From positions 186,001-250,000 of the forward strand of contig NZ_BKAH01000001.1 in NCBI RefSeq assembly GCF_007992455.1: a stretch of DNA of 64,000 nt, given 5' to 3'. Under the pieces are notes generated by a model. The model did not search any database and was not told where the DNA came from. It was given only the letters and a program-made list of their open reading frames with translations. Within the stretch, counting starts at the first letter, position 1; the number at the start of each line of letters is the position of its first letter. Both the position numbers and the translations under genes were made by a program. This stretch comes from Microbacterium saccharophilum. Its GTDB lineage: Bacteria > Actinomycetota > Actinomycetes > Actinomycetales > Microbacteriaceae. Positions 8,894 through 16,396 of this stretch are shown here, piece after piece.

Positions 8894-9255
8894 CGCTCCG
8901 GGGCGTGCTCGCCGCCATCGGGTGGGGCACGGTGGGGACGGGTGCACTGCAGGTCGTCGCCCCGGGCTTCGTGCTGCGGGCCATCGGCGGCGCGGACGAG
9001 AAGACGACCCGGCACCTCTTCGGCACGGTCGGGATGTTCATGGTCGTCGTCGGCGGCCTCGTCGTCGGGACGCTGCGCGCCGGGTCGCCGGACCGGGCGG
9101 CGCTCGGCTGGGGCGCCGCGCAGAAGGCCGGCGCCGCGCTCGCCGTCGGGCTGGGGGTCGCGCGACGCGTGTTCTCCCCCGTCGCGCTGCTCGTGGCGGC
9201 GTTCGACGCGGTGACGGCGGTGCTGCTGGCCGTTTATCGCAGCCGCGTGCGCTGA
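8890..9255 (+). CDS. Small integral membrane protein, operon-encoded
   Basis: A 121-residue hydrophobic protein with about four short helices (residues 4-28, 45-63, 73-92 and 98-114). No catalytic motif is visible and I do not recognise the family. ATG 8890 overlaps the upstream TGA and the last base is shared with the patatin start, so it is translationally coupled on both sides. It probably serves as an accessory membrane component of the oxidoreductase/hydrolase operon; this is inference from position only. Confidence 0.75.
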   Translation: MTLRGVLAAIGWGTVGTGALQVVAPGFVLRAIGGADEKTTRHLFGTVGMFMVVVGGLVVGTLRAGSPDRAALGWGAAQKAGAALAVGLGVARRVFSPVALLVAAFDAVTAVLLAVYRSRVR

Positions 9256-10572
9256 TGCGCTCCCTCGTGCTCGCGGGCGGCGGGATGCGCGTCGCGTGGC
9301 AGGCCGGCGTCGTCCGGGCGCTCGAGGAGGAGGGGCTCGCCTTCGACCACGTCGACGGCGCATCCGGCGGGATCATGACCGCCGCGATGATGCTCTCCGG
9401 GGTCTCCGGGGTGGAGATGTGCGACCGGTGGCGCGGGCTGTCGGCATCCGCCTTCACATCGCTGCTGCCGCTGCACGAGTACCTCACGGGTCCCTGGTCG
9501 GCTCCCCGCGATCGGCGACGCGGACGCCATCGTGCAGACGGTGCTCCCCCGGCTCGGCGTCGACGTCGAGCGGATGCGGCGGAGCGAGATGGCCGGCACG
9601 TTCCAGATCGTGGAGTTCACGACGAAGGAGTGCCGGGCGCTCGAGCCCGCCGACGTGGATCTCGAGCTGCTGGCCGCCGGGATGTCGCTGCCCGGCTGGC
9701 TCACCCCGCTGCGCCGCGGCGACGAGGTGTTCACGGATGCCGTGTGGGTGCGCGACGCGGGAGTCGCCGAGGCCGTGCGCCGCGGGGCGGATGAGATCTG
9801 GCTCGTCTGGTGCATCGGGAACACGCCGTCCTACGGCGACGGACCGCTCGAGCAGTACGTGCACATGATCGAGATGAGCGCGATGGGCGCGCTCCTCGCC
9901 GACTTCGAGCTCGCCCGGGCGCTCGGCCGCGACTTCACGCTGCACGTCGTGGCGCCGCGGCATCCGCTGCCGCTGGACCCGGAGTTCTACCTGGGCCGGA
10001 TCTCCTCCGACGCCCTCCTCGCGATGGGCTACCGGGATGCGCACGCCTACCTCGCGGGTCGATCGGCGGACGGCGTGCCGAAGGATGCGACGTGCACGCG
10101 GATGACGGATCCGCCCGTGTCGGTGCGGATCACCGACCCGCTGCGCGGCCGCGTCGGCGCGGACGAGGTCGAGGTGACGTTCACGGTCGAGGTTCCGCTG
10201 GCGGCCCCGGTGTCGGAGGGGTCTCTCGTCGGGGCGCTCGCGATCCCGGGCGAGGGGACGGTGTACCTCGCGGACGGCGCCGTGACGCTCGCCGCGGGCG
10301 CGCTGACCTACGCGGGGACGGTGCGCCGCGGCGGGCGGGAGGTGGATCTGCGGTGCACGCGCACGCTGCGGGACGATCCCGGCCCCGATGCATGGGGTGA
10401 CTTCACGGAGGCGATGCTCGTGATCGACGAGGATGCCGGGACCGTGTCGGCGGGAGCCGGCGGCGTCGCACGCCTCCTCGCGTCGATCGAGCCTGTCGGT
10501 GCGCACGGCCTGATGCAGCGGGCCGACGCGGTGCGGCGGTTCCTCGCCCTCCTGGGATCGGTGCGCGTCTGA
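9255..10572 (+). pseudogene. Patatin-like phospholipase with a +1 frameshift
   Basis: The first part (from ATG 9255) encodes the patatin oxyanion loop LAGGGMRVAW and the nucleophile motif DGASGG, in frame up to about 9503. The family sequence continues one base out of register from about 9508 (AIGDADAIVQTVLPRLG) to the stop at 10572. Omitting one C from the CCCC run at 9504-9507 restores a single protein of about 438 residues. The Asp of the Ser-Asp dyad would lie in VFTDAVW rather than the usual DGG/DGA. Either the gene is newly broken or the base is a sequencing error; the downstream half keeps good coding bias. Without correction the first frame ends at 9794. It is the last gene of the operon. 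Confidence 0.8.
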
Positions 10573-10621
10573 CGAGACGGATGACGGAGACGGATGCCGG
10601 ATTCAGGCGCACAATGGGCGC

Positions 10622-10840
10622 ATGGGAATCTTCCAGACGCGCCCCGAAGAGCCGACCGAGTGGACCGGGCTCCCGTCGGAGCCGTGGCAGCCGCGGTCGC
10701 CGGTCGAGCAGCTGGGCGACGCGCCGAACGTCGAGTACACGATCTTCGGCGAGCCGGTCGGCGTGGAGACGATCGCGATCGCGCTGACGCCCGCCGAGCC
10801 CGCCGCCGTGGAGTCCGCCGACGGCGGCGACGGGGACTGA
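10622..10840 (+). CDS. Small conserved-looking hypothetical protein
   Basis: A 72-residue protein, Pro/Glu/Trp rich at the N terminus (MGIFQTRPEEPTEW) with an acidic Gly-Asp tail and no membrane segment. Strong third-position GC and a CACAAT hexamer (10610-10615) placed 6 nt before the ATG support it as a real, probably leaderless gene. I do not recognise a family or function. Confidence 0.65.
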   Translation: MGIFQTRPEEPTEWTGLPSEPWQPRSPVEQLGDAPNVEYTIFGEPVGVETIAIALTPAEPAAVESADGGDGD

Positions 10841-10862
10841 GCAACCGCGACCCGAACACGCT

Positions 10863-10949
10863 GAGAAACCAGCTTCGGCCTGAGACACCACGGCAGTCGT
10901 GATGTCTCGTGCTCGCAGTCGTGATGTCTCGTGCTCGATGTGGTTTCTC
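10863..10949. repeat. Palindromic intergenic element with 22-bp tandem duplication
   Basis: The outer arms GAGAAACCA (10863-10871) and TGGTTTCTC (10941-10949) are perfectly complementary. An inner arm GAGACACCAC (10882-10891) pairs with GTGATGTCTC at 10899-10908 or 10921-10930 with one mismatch. The 22-bp unit starting GCAGTCGTGATG is present twice back to back (10893-10914 and 10915-10936). It lies between two small plus-strand genes and has no coding potential. It resembles a REP/MITE-like intergenic element. Confidence 0.8.
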
Positions 10950-10980
10950 GGCGCTGCGGGGGCGGGCGCCCCGCCGCGGC

Positions 10981-10986
10981 TAGGCT
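10981..10986 (+). promoter_or_regulatory. -10 box of leaderless gene at 10993
   Basis: TAGGCT ends 6 nt before GTG 10993, so transcription should begin at or within a base or two of the start codon. Confidence 0.6.
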
Positions 10987-10992
10987 CGACGG

Positions 10993-11214
10993 GTGGTCCC
11001 CGTCCTCATCGCCCTGCTTCTGCTGAACGCCGTCTTCAACGTCGTCGTCTGGCCCCGGTTCTACGGCCGCGTCGCGACGGACCCGCGGGCACGGGATGAC
11101 GCCGGCAAGCCGACGTCGTTCCTGATCGTGCACGCCGTCCTGATCGGGCTGGCCCTGCTGATCGCGCTGGCCTCGGCGATCGCCGCGATCGTGGCGCTCA
11201 CCGCCGGAGTCTGA
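10993..11214 (+). CDS. Small two-helix membrane protein, SCO4848-like
   Basis: A 73-residue protein with two hydrophobic helices (about residues 1-20 and 42-70) separated by the conserved-looking VVWPRFYGRVATDPRA...PTSFLIVHA segment. This layout resembles the actinobacterial SCO4848-type membrane protein family, for which I know no function. GTG 10993 is preceded by TAGGCT with 6-nt spacing. It ends just before the convergent teichoic-acid-type gene. Confidence 0.75.
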   Translation: MVPVLIALLLLNAVFNVVVWPRFYGRVATDPRARDDAGKPTSFLIVHAVLIGLALLIALASAIAAIVALTAGV

Positions 11215-11220
11215 CCGCGC

Positions 11221-12516
11221 TCAGGCGTCCGGCTCTTCCTCATCGTCGGCGTCCGCGAACGACTCGACGCCTTCGTCGTCGGCGCCCTCCGCGCCGGTCC
11301 GCTCGTGCCAGATCTCCCACTCGCGCATGAGATGCCCGACGGCCTCCTCGAAACGCGCGGTCGCGGCGCCGGGCGACGTGTCGCCGAAGTAGTGCTGCGA
11401 CCAGTGCGCGAGGCGCGCGGTCACGTCGGGCTGCTGTGCGCGGGTGACGAGTGCGCCGACGTCGGCGGCATCCCGCGCGTCCAGCCACTCGCACTCCGAC
11501 AGGTACCCCTCGTCGTCGATCACGGCGGACGCGTCGACGGGGCGCGTCACGAACAGCGCCTTCCCCGTCGCGAGCCTGTCGTAGACCATCGCGGAGACGT
11601 CCATGACCGCGATGTCGGGCGCCAGCAGCTGCCAGTCGAGGTCGGGTGACTCGTCGAAGATGTGGTGCGCGGCCGGGTCGGCCGCGTTCGCCGCCGCGAT
11701 CGCGGCGACGATGCGGCGGAGGGCCACGCCGTACTCCCGGTCGGACACCCCGGAGCGCGGGTGCGGACGGAAGACGAGCCGCAGCCGCGGGTCCGCGAGC
11801 ACGGCGCGCGCGAGCGCCTCGCCGTGCGTCACGATCGAGCCGTACGACATCGAGGCCCGGTCCCCCTCCCACGTCGGCGCGTAGAACACCGTGGTGCGTC
11901 CGTCGGCGGGGTACGGGGCGGGCCGTGCCCCGAAGTAGTCGGCCTGCGGGCGGCCGATCGGCAGGGCGCGGCGGTCGATGTCGTAGTCCCACAGCGCCCC
12001 GCGCAGGCGCGCGAGCGCGGCATCCCCCGCCACGAACGCGTAGTCGTACGCGCCGATCTGGTTGCTGCGCATGTAGACCTTGTCGCTCTCGCCGTGGCTG
12101 ATGAAGACGTGCCACCGGTGGCCGTACCGGAACATCTGGAAGTTCCGCGTGTTCTGGTTCACGTACAGCACGACGCGGATCTGCTGGGATGCCAGGACGC
12201 TCTCGACGTCGTCGATCGTGCGGGCGTACACGACGGGGAGCGGGGACTCCTTCAGCAGCGCCGCCGCGCCGCTCGCCGCGCGGGCGATGACGACGACCGG
12301 CCAGGTCTCGGCGAGCTTCGCGAGCGGGGCGTACCACTGCCGCATCTGGTACAGGTTCACGGGTCCGTCGGCGAAGTACACCGCGACCCGGAAGTGCCGC
12401 CGCGGGAGCGGACCGCGCTCCCGGTCCAGACGCTCCGCCTCCGCGATCGCCCCCCGGGAGCGCAGCGCCCCGGAGAGGAGTCGGACGACTTTGCGAGCAT
12501 CCCCGAGAATCGACAT
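11221..12516 (-). CDS. CDP-glycerol glycerophosphotransferase-like cell-wall polymerase
   Basis: A 431-residue protein of the TagB/TagF-like fold. Hallmarks are FISHGESDKVYM, VFYAPTWEGDRASM, VFRPHPRSG and a late DVSAMVYDRLATGKALF motif, matching the nucleotide-alditol binding domain of CDP-glycerol polymerases. The N-terminal 60 residues are amphipathic. The final 30 residues are strongly acidic. The ATG at 12516 is preceded by TACCCT with 6 nt between, so the GGGAGG directly abutting the ATG is not a usable ribosome site and the mRNA is probably leaderless. Divergent from the family 2 glycosyltransferase. A role in wall teichoic acid or a related glycopolymer is likely; the transferred unit is not known. 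Confidence 0.82.
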   Translation of the reverse strand: MSILGDARKVVRLLSGALRSRGAIAEAERLDRERGPLPRRHFRVAVYFADGPVNLYQMRQWYAPLAKLAETWPVVVIARAASGAAALLKESPLPVVYARTIDDVESVLASQQIRVVLYVNQNTRNFQMFRYGHRWHVFISHGESDKVYMRSNQIGAYDYAFVAGDAALARLRGALWDYDIDRRALPIGRPQADYFGARPAPYPADGRTTVFYAPTWEGDRASMSYGSIVTHGEALARAVLADPRLRLVFRPHPRSGVSDREYGVALRRIVAAIAAANAADPAAHHIFDESPDLDWQLLAPDIAVMDVSAMVYDRLATGKALFVTRPVDASAVIDDEGYLSECEWLDARDAADVGALVTRAQQPDVTARLAHWSQHYFGDTSPGAATARFEEAVGHLMREWEIWHERTGAEGADDEGVESFADADDEEEPDA

Positions 12517-12522
12517 CCTCCC

Positions 12523-12528
12523 AGGGTA
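12523..12528 (-). promoter_or_regulatory. -10 box of leaderless gene starting at 12516
   Basis: On the minus strand TACCCT is followed by 6 nt and ATG. Only 36 bp separate this start from the divergent GTG at 12553. Confidence 0.6.
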
Positions 12529-12552
12529 TCCGGGCCATGGGATGATCGACGG

Positions 12553-13644
12553 GTGCACGACGACGAGCCCGCGGACCGGGACGCCCCGATCCCCGCGCCC
12601 GGCTCCGGCGTCACGTTCGTCATGCCGGTGCTCAACGAGCACGACTATCTCGAGCGGGCCGTGGCGACCGTCCTCGCGCAGGAGCACGACGGGCCCGGCG
12701 AGCTCATCCTCGCGATCGGTCCCTCCACCGACGGGACGACGGCCCTCGCCCACCGTTTGGCGGCCGCCGACCCGCGCATCCTCGTCGTGGAGAACCCGGC
12801 CGCCCACATCCCGGTGGGGCTGAACCTCGCGATCCGCGCCGCCCGGTACCCGACGATCGTCCGCGTCGACGCGCACTCCGAACTCGTCCCGGCGTACACC
12901 CGCCGCGCCATGGAGACGCTGACCCGCGTTCGCGCCGCGAACGTCGGGGGCGTCATGCGCGCCGACGGCAGGACGGACTTCCAGCGCGCCGTCGCCCGCT
13001 GGTACAACTCCCCCATCGGGCTCGGCGGCGGCGCGTACCACTCGGGGGGCGCCGAGGGTCCGGCCGAGTCCGCCTATCTCGGAGTCATGCGCCGCAGCGT
13101 GCTGGAGGAGGTCGGTCTCTTCGACGAGACGATCCGTCGCGGCGAGGACTGGGAGCTGAACCTGCGCATCCGCCGCGCGGGGTACCGCGTCTGGTTCGAC
13201 CCCGCCCTCGCGGTGACCTACTGGCCCCGGGAGAGCTGGGCGCGGCTCGTCCGGCAGTTCCGCTCCACCGGCACGTGGCGCGGCGAACTGGTGCGCCGCT
13301 ACGGGCGCCGCAACGCGCTGCGGTTCTTCGCGCCTCCGCTGCTCGTCGTCGCCCTCGTGGCCTCGCTGGTCGTGGCGGGGCTGCAGCTGGGCGGTGTCCT
13401 CACCGGCACGGCCGCGCTCGCGGCATCCCTCGTGCATGTGCCCGTCGTGGCATATCTCGTGCTGGTCCTCGTCGTCTCCCTGGCGCCGGCCGGTACGCGG
13501 GGCGTGCGGGAACGCCTGTGGAGCCTCGTCGTGCTGCCGTCGATGCACCTCGCGTGGGGGGTCGGCTTCCTCATCGGCATCACGCGCGGCGCGAAGGAGA
13601 ACGTGGACACGTCGCGGCTGCGGCGGAACACGCCGCTGCCCTGA
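12553..13644 (+). CDS. Family 2 glycosyltransferase, membrane-anchored
   Basis: A 363-residue GT-A enzyme. The N-terminal domain begins with VTFVMPVLNEHDYLERAV. A metal-binding DxD-like VDAHSE follows, then the acceptor-site region RGEDWELNLRIRRAGYRVWF (ED followed by the R-R helix). Two to three hydrophobic helices lie at about residues 255-335. It probably adds a sugar to a cell-wall or exported polysaccharide on the inner membrane face. GTG 12553 has GATGAT 6 nt upstream. Flanked by CDP-glycerol polymerase genes, so it belongs to the same glycopolymer locus. Confidence 0.85.
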   Translation: MHDDEPADRDAPIPAPGSGVTFVMPVLNEHDYLERAVATVLAQEHDGPGELILAIGPSTDGTTALAHRLAAADPRILVVENPAAHIPVGLNLAIRAARYPTIVRVDAHSELVPAYTRRAMETLTRVRAANVGGVMRADGRTDFQRAVARWYNSPIGLGGGAYHSGGAEGPAESAYLGVMRRSVLEEVGLFDETIRRGEDWELNLRIRRAGYRVWFDPALAVTYWPRESWARLVRQFRSTGTWRGELVRRYGRRNALRFFAPPLLVVALVASLVVAGLQLGGVLTGTAALAASLVHVPVVAYLVLVLVVSLAPAGTRGVRERLWSLVVLPSMHLAWGVGFLIGITRGAKENVDTSRLRRNTPLP

Positions 13645-13653
13645 CCTGCGACC

Positions 13654-15102
13654 TCAGGCGCGGTCGACGAACCCCTGGTCCAGGATGCGGGCGACCACCC
13701 GCTCGGCCGCGTGGCCGTCGTCGCGCGCGTTGAACCGCGCCCGCCAGTCCCGGTACGCCGCCGCGAAGCGGTCCGTCACGCCGGGATCGGCGAGGGCCGC
13801 CACGAGCTCTCCCTGCGTCGCGACGAGGGGGCCGGGCGCGTGCGCGGCCAGGTCGAAGTAGAAGCCGCGCAGCTCACCGCGATAGTGCTCGACGTCGGGT
13901 GTCAGGAAGTAGATCGGCTTCCCCGTCGCGGTGAAATCGAACATGACGGACGAGTAGTCGGTGATGAGTGCGTCGGCGACGAGGAGCAGCCGGGCGATGT
14001 CGGGGAACGTCGTGACGTCCAGGACCCGCGGACCGGTGGCGTCCGCCCCCGCGGCGAGGGTCCGCGAGTGCCCGCGGACGAGCACGACGGCATCCGCCTC
14101 GGCGGCCAGCGCCGCAGGGTCGAGGAAGTCCACCATCTCGGCGCGGTCGTCCCGCCAGGTCGGCGCGTACAGGAGCACCCGCTCCTGGGCCCCGATGCCG
14201 AGCTGCTCGCGGGTCGCGGCGCCGTCGCCGGTCACGAGCACGTCGTTGCGGGGGTACCCCTCGACCCACACGGGGCGCCGGAGGAACGCGTACGCCTTCC
14301 GCAGGATGCCCGCGGCGTACGGGTTCTGCGCGAGGAGCACGTCCCAGCGGCGGCTCTCCTTGAGGACGGCGGCGGCGCGCCGCGGGTCGAAGCCGGGACG
14401 GTGCAGGGCGAGGCGCTTGAGCGGGCTCCCGTGCCACGTCTGCAGCACGACCTGCCCGGTGCGGCGGGCGAAGCGGCGACGCAGCCAGTCGTTGACGACG
14501 AGGAGACGCGACGAGCCCCGTGCCCGCCACCATTCCGGGCTCCCCTCGACCACGGCGATCGCGCCGTCCGGGACGGCGACGGAGCGGTCCACGACGCTCC
14601 AGTACCGCGTGACGCCGGGCGCGACGCGGGCGAGCTCCCGGTCGATCGCGAGCGGATTGCAGCTGGCGTTTCGCCCGTAGAAGCTCTCGAAGAACACGGC
14701 GTTCTCGAGCCCTCCGGGGCGGGTCGCGTACCGGCGCTCGAGGGCGGCCTGCCCGTCGCCGGAGTCGTAGGCGGGGTCGATGGGCGGGCCGATGCGGAGC
14801 GTCGCGCCGTCGAGGCCGGCGCGGAGGTCCGGGAACATCGTCAGGGGGACGGATGCCGTGACCTCGGCCGGCCGTCCGTCGGCGTCGGTGAGCCCGACGC
14901 GGTAGTCGCCGGCAGGCAGCGGCAGCTCCGGCCCGCCCCAGCGTGCCGCGCGCAGCGGCAGGACGGCGCGCCACCCGGCCGGGTCGGAGGTGACCTCGGC
15001 CGTGCTCCGCGCGCGCGGCCCGACCGCCTCGAGGGCCCGCGGAGCGGCCCCCCTCCCCGTCACCACGAGCGCACCGCCCGCCACGTCGAACTCGGCGTTC
15101 AC
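13654..15102 (-). CDS. CDP-glycerol:poly(glycerophosphate) glycerophosphotransferase family protein
   Basis: A 482-residue protein. The N-terminal ~100 residues form a beta-rich domain; the C-terminal part carries the polymerase motifs QTWHGSPLKRLA, EGYPRND, LLYAPTWRDD, LVRGHS and LITDYSSVMFDFTATGKPIYFL. These match TagF/TarF-type enzymes that build polyol-phosphate chains on an undecaprenyl carrier at the cytoplasmic membrane. GTG 15102 is chosen because GGGAGGA precedes it and it overlaps the upstream stop by 4 bp (coupled translation). A longer frame extends into the upstream gene and is spurious. Together with the next gene it forms a two-gene unit. Confidence 0.88.
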   Translation of the reverse strand: MNAEFDVAGGALVVTGRGAAPRALEAVGPRARSTAEVTSDPAGWRAVLPLRAARWGGPELPLPAGDYRVGLTDADGRPAEVTASVPLTMFPDLRAGLDGATLRIGPPIDPAYDSGDGQAALERRYATRPGGLENAVFFESFYGRNASCNPLAIDRELARVAPGVTRYWSVVDRSVAVPDGAIAVVEGSPEWWRARGSSRLLVVNDWLRRRFARRTGQVVLQTWHGSPLKRLALHRPGFDPRRAAAVLKESRRWDVLLAQNPYAAGILRKAYAFLRRPVWVEGYPRNDVLVTGDGAATREQLGIGAQERVLLYAPTWRDDRAEMVDFLDPAALAAEADAVVLVRGHSRTLAAGADATGPRVLDVTTFPDIARLLLVADALITDYSSVMFDFTATGKPIYFLTPDVEHYRGELRGFYFDLAAHAPGPLVATQGELVAALADPGVTDRFAAAYRDWRARFNARDDGHAAERVVARILDQGFVDRA

Positions 15103-16349
15103 GTCGTCCTCCCTCGCGTCAGTCCGGCGCGCACGGCCGTATAGACGCGCTCGGTGTTGCACCCGTCGCGGTGCGCGTGCATGCGTGCGCTGAGGGCCGC
15201 CGCCTCGGCCCGCGCCCGGTCCCGCTCCCCCGGATCGGCCAGCAGCCTCTCGAGCCGGCCGGTCGCCTGCGTCCAGGACGGGGCGACCTCGTCGCCGGCC
15301 ACGTCGGCATACGTGCCGTAGAAGCCGCGGCGTGCGCCGTACGCCTCGATGTCGGGCGCGAGGAAGACGCACGGCAGCGGCACCAGCGCGGCGTCGAACG
15401 CGAGCGAGGAGTAGTCGGTGACGAGCACGTCGAGTCCCGGCAGGAGCGGCGTGACGTCGGCCACGAGGTCACTGCCGAGCAGCCGGATGCGATCGGTCGC
15501 CGCCGGCGGCGTGTAGTCGCCGGCGCCGAGGGGATGCGAGCGGATGAGCAGCACGGCATCCTGCGCCGTCAGCACCTCCGTCAGCTGCGTCCACTGCTCG
15601 GCGGTCGGCACGGCCGGGTCGGGTTCGCCGTCGCGCCAGGTGGGCGCGTACAGGATGAGCCGCGTGCCGGCGCCGAGCGGGCCGGCGACCTCGCCGATCG
15701 CCGCGCGGGCGCGGGCGCGGCGCTCCTCCGCGGTGCCGCGGGAGAGGACGTCCACGCGCGGTTCGCCGGTCACCAGCACGCTCTCGTGGTCGAGCCCGAA
15801 CGCGGATTCCAGCCGCCCGCGGACGAGCTCGGACGCGGCCGGGAGCAGGCGGATCCCGCGCTGCGCACGCCGGTAGAGGACCGCGAGGAGGCGGCTGACG
15901 GCACCCGAGGCGACCGGCACCGGGCTGCGCGTCGTCTCCGCGGAGTCCAGGCCGATGCGCTTGAGCGGGATCCCGTGCCACAGCTGCACGATGAATGCGC
16001 CCGTGACGGCGTACCGGTTCACGTCCCCGAGTCCGTGCGTCACGACGACGACCCGCGCGCGCGCCGTCCGCCAGAAGCCGCGGAGCGACTGCTTCGGGAC
16101 GTGCGGGATGCCGCGGGCCGCCGCCTCGGCGGCGTCGCGGGCGCCGCCGGTGAGCCACACGGCCCGCTCGCCCGCGACGGCGGCACGGTCCCACAGGGCC
16201 AGTGCGCCGTCGGCGATGCCGACGGCGCAGCCGAACACCCACTCGTCGCGGGACCGCGGGATGAGGATCGTGGCGAGGCGTCCGAGGAGGTACAGCGGGA
16301 TGCGCACGAGCTTCCCGGCGTTGCCCGCGCCGAACGAGAAGGACGCCAC
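15099..16349 (-). CDS. CDP-glycerol glycerophosphotransferase family protein, TagB-like
   Basis: A 416-residue protein. Motifs are VQLWHGIPLKRIGLD, TGEPRVDVL, LILYAPTWRDGE, LIRSHP and VLVTDYSSLAFDAALVPLPCVFL, the standard set for teichoic-acid primases and polymerases. The N-terminal 35 residues include a short hydrophobic stretch (VRIPLYLLGRLATILI) that may bind the membrane. GTG 16349 is preceded by TAGGCT with a 6-nt gap, so the transcript is likely leaderless. The start and its -10 box lie inside a perfect 16-bp palindrome that can also act as terminator of the upstream protease gene. It overlaps the next gene by 4 bp. Confidence 0.87.
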   Translation of the reverse strand: MASFSFGAGNAGKLVRIPLYLLGRLATILIPRSRDEWVFGCAVGIADGALALWDRAAVAGERAVWLTGGARDAAEAAARGIPHVPKQSLRGFWRTARARVVVVTHGLGDVNRYAVTGAFIVQLWHGIPLKRIGLDSAETTRSPVPVASGAVSRLLAVLYRRAQRGIRLLPAASELVRGRLESAFGLDHESVLVTGEPRVDVLSRGTAEERRARARAAIGEVAGPLGAGTRLILYAPTWRDGEPDPAVPTAEQWTQLTEVLTAQDAVLLIRSHPLGAGDYTPPAATDRIRLLGSDLVADVTPLLPGLDVLVTDYSSLAFDAALVPLPCVFLAPDIEAYGARRGFYGTYADVAGDEVAPSWTQATGRLERLLADPGERDRARAEAAALSARMHAHRDGCNTERVYTAVRAGLTRGRTT

Positions 16350-16377
16350 CCCGCGAGCCTATCGCGGGGTGGCGTCC
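16341..16377 (-). terminator. Perfect 16-bp palindrome: htrA terminator that contains the next gene's promoter
   Basis: Arms 16341-16356 and 16362-16377 are perfectly complementary with a 5-nt loop (GCCTA). It lies 20 nt past the protease stop and is followed on the minus strand by TTCTCGTTC, so it fits a terminator. The loop and inner arm also contain the TAGGCT box, and the outer arm contains the GTG start codon of the TagB-like gene. Confidence 0.6.
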
Positions 16378-16396
16378 TGGTCCGGGAGCAGAGCGC

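Noticed and set aside
11860-12540. Extended plus-strand frame upstream of the family 2 glycosyltransferase
   Set aside because: It is antisense to the TagB-like gene and lacks domain features; the GTG at 12553 with its -10 box is better.
13654-15372. Longer start for the glycerophosphotransferase, inside the upstream gene
   Set aside because: GTG 15102 has a ribosome site and a 4-bp overlap; the extension is out of frame with the neighbour and not family-like.
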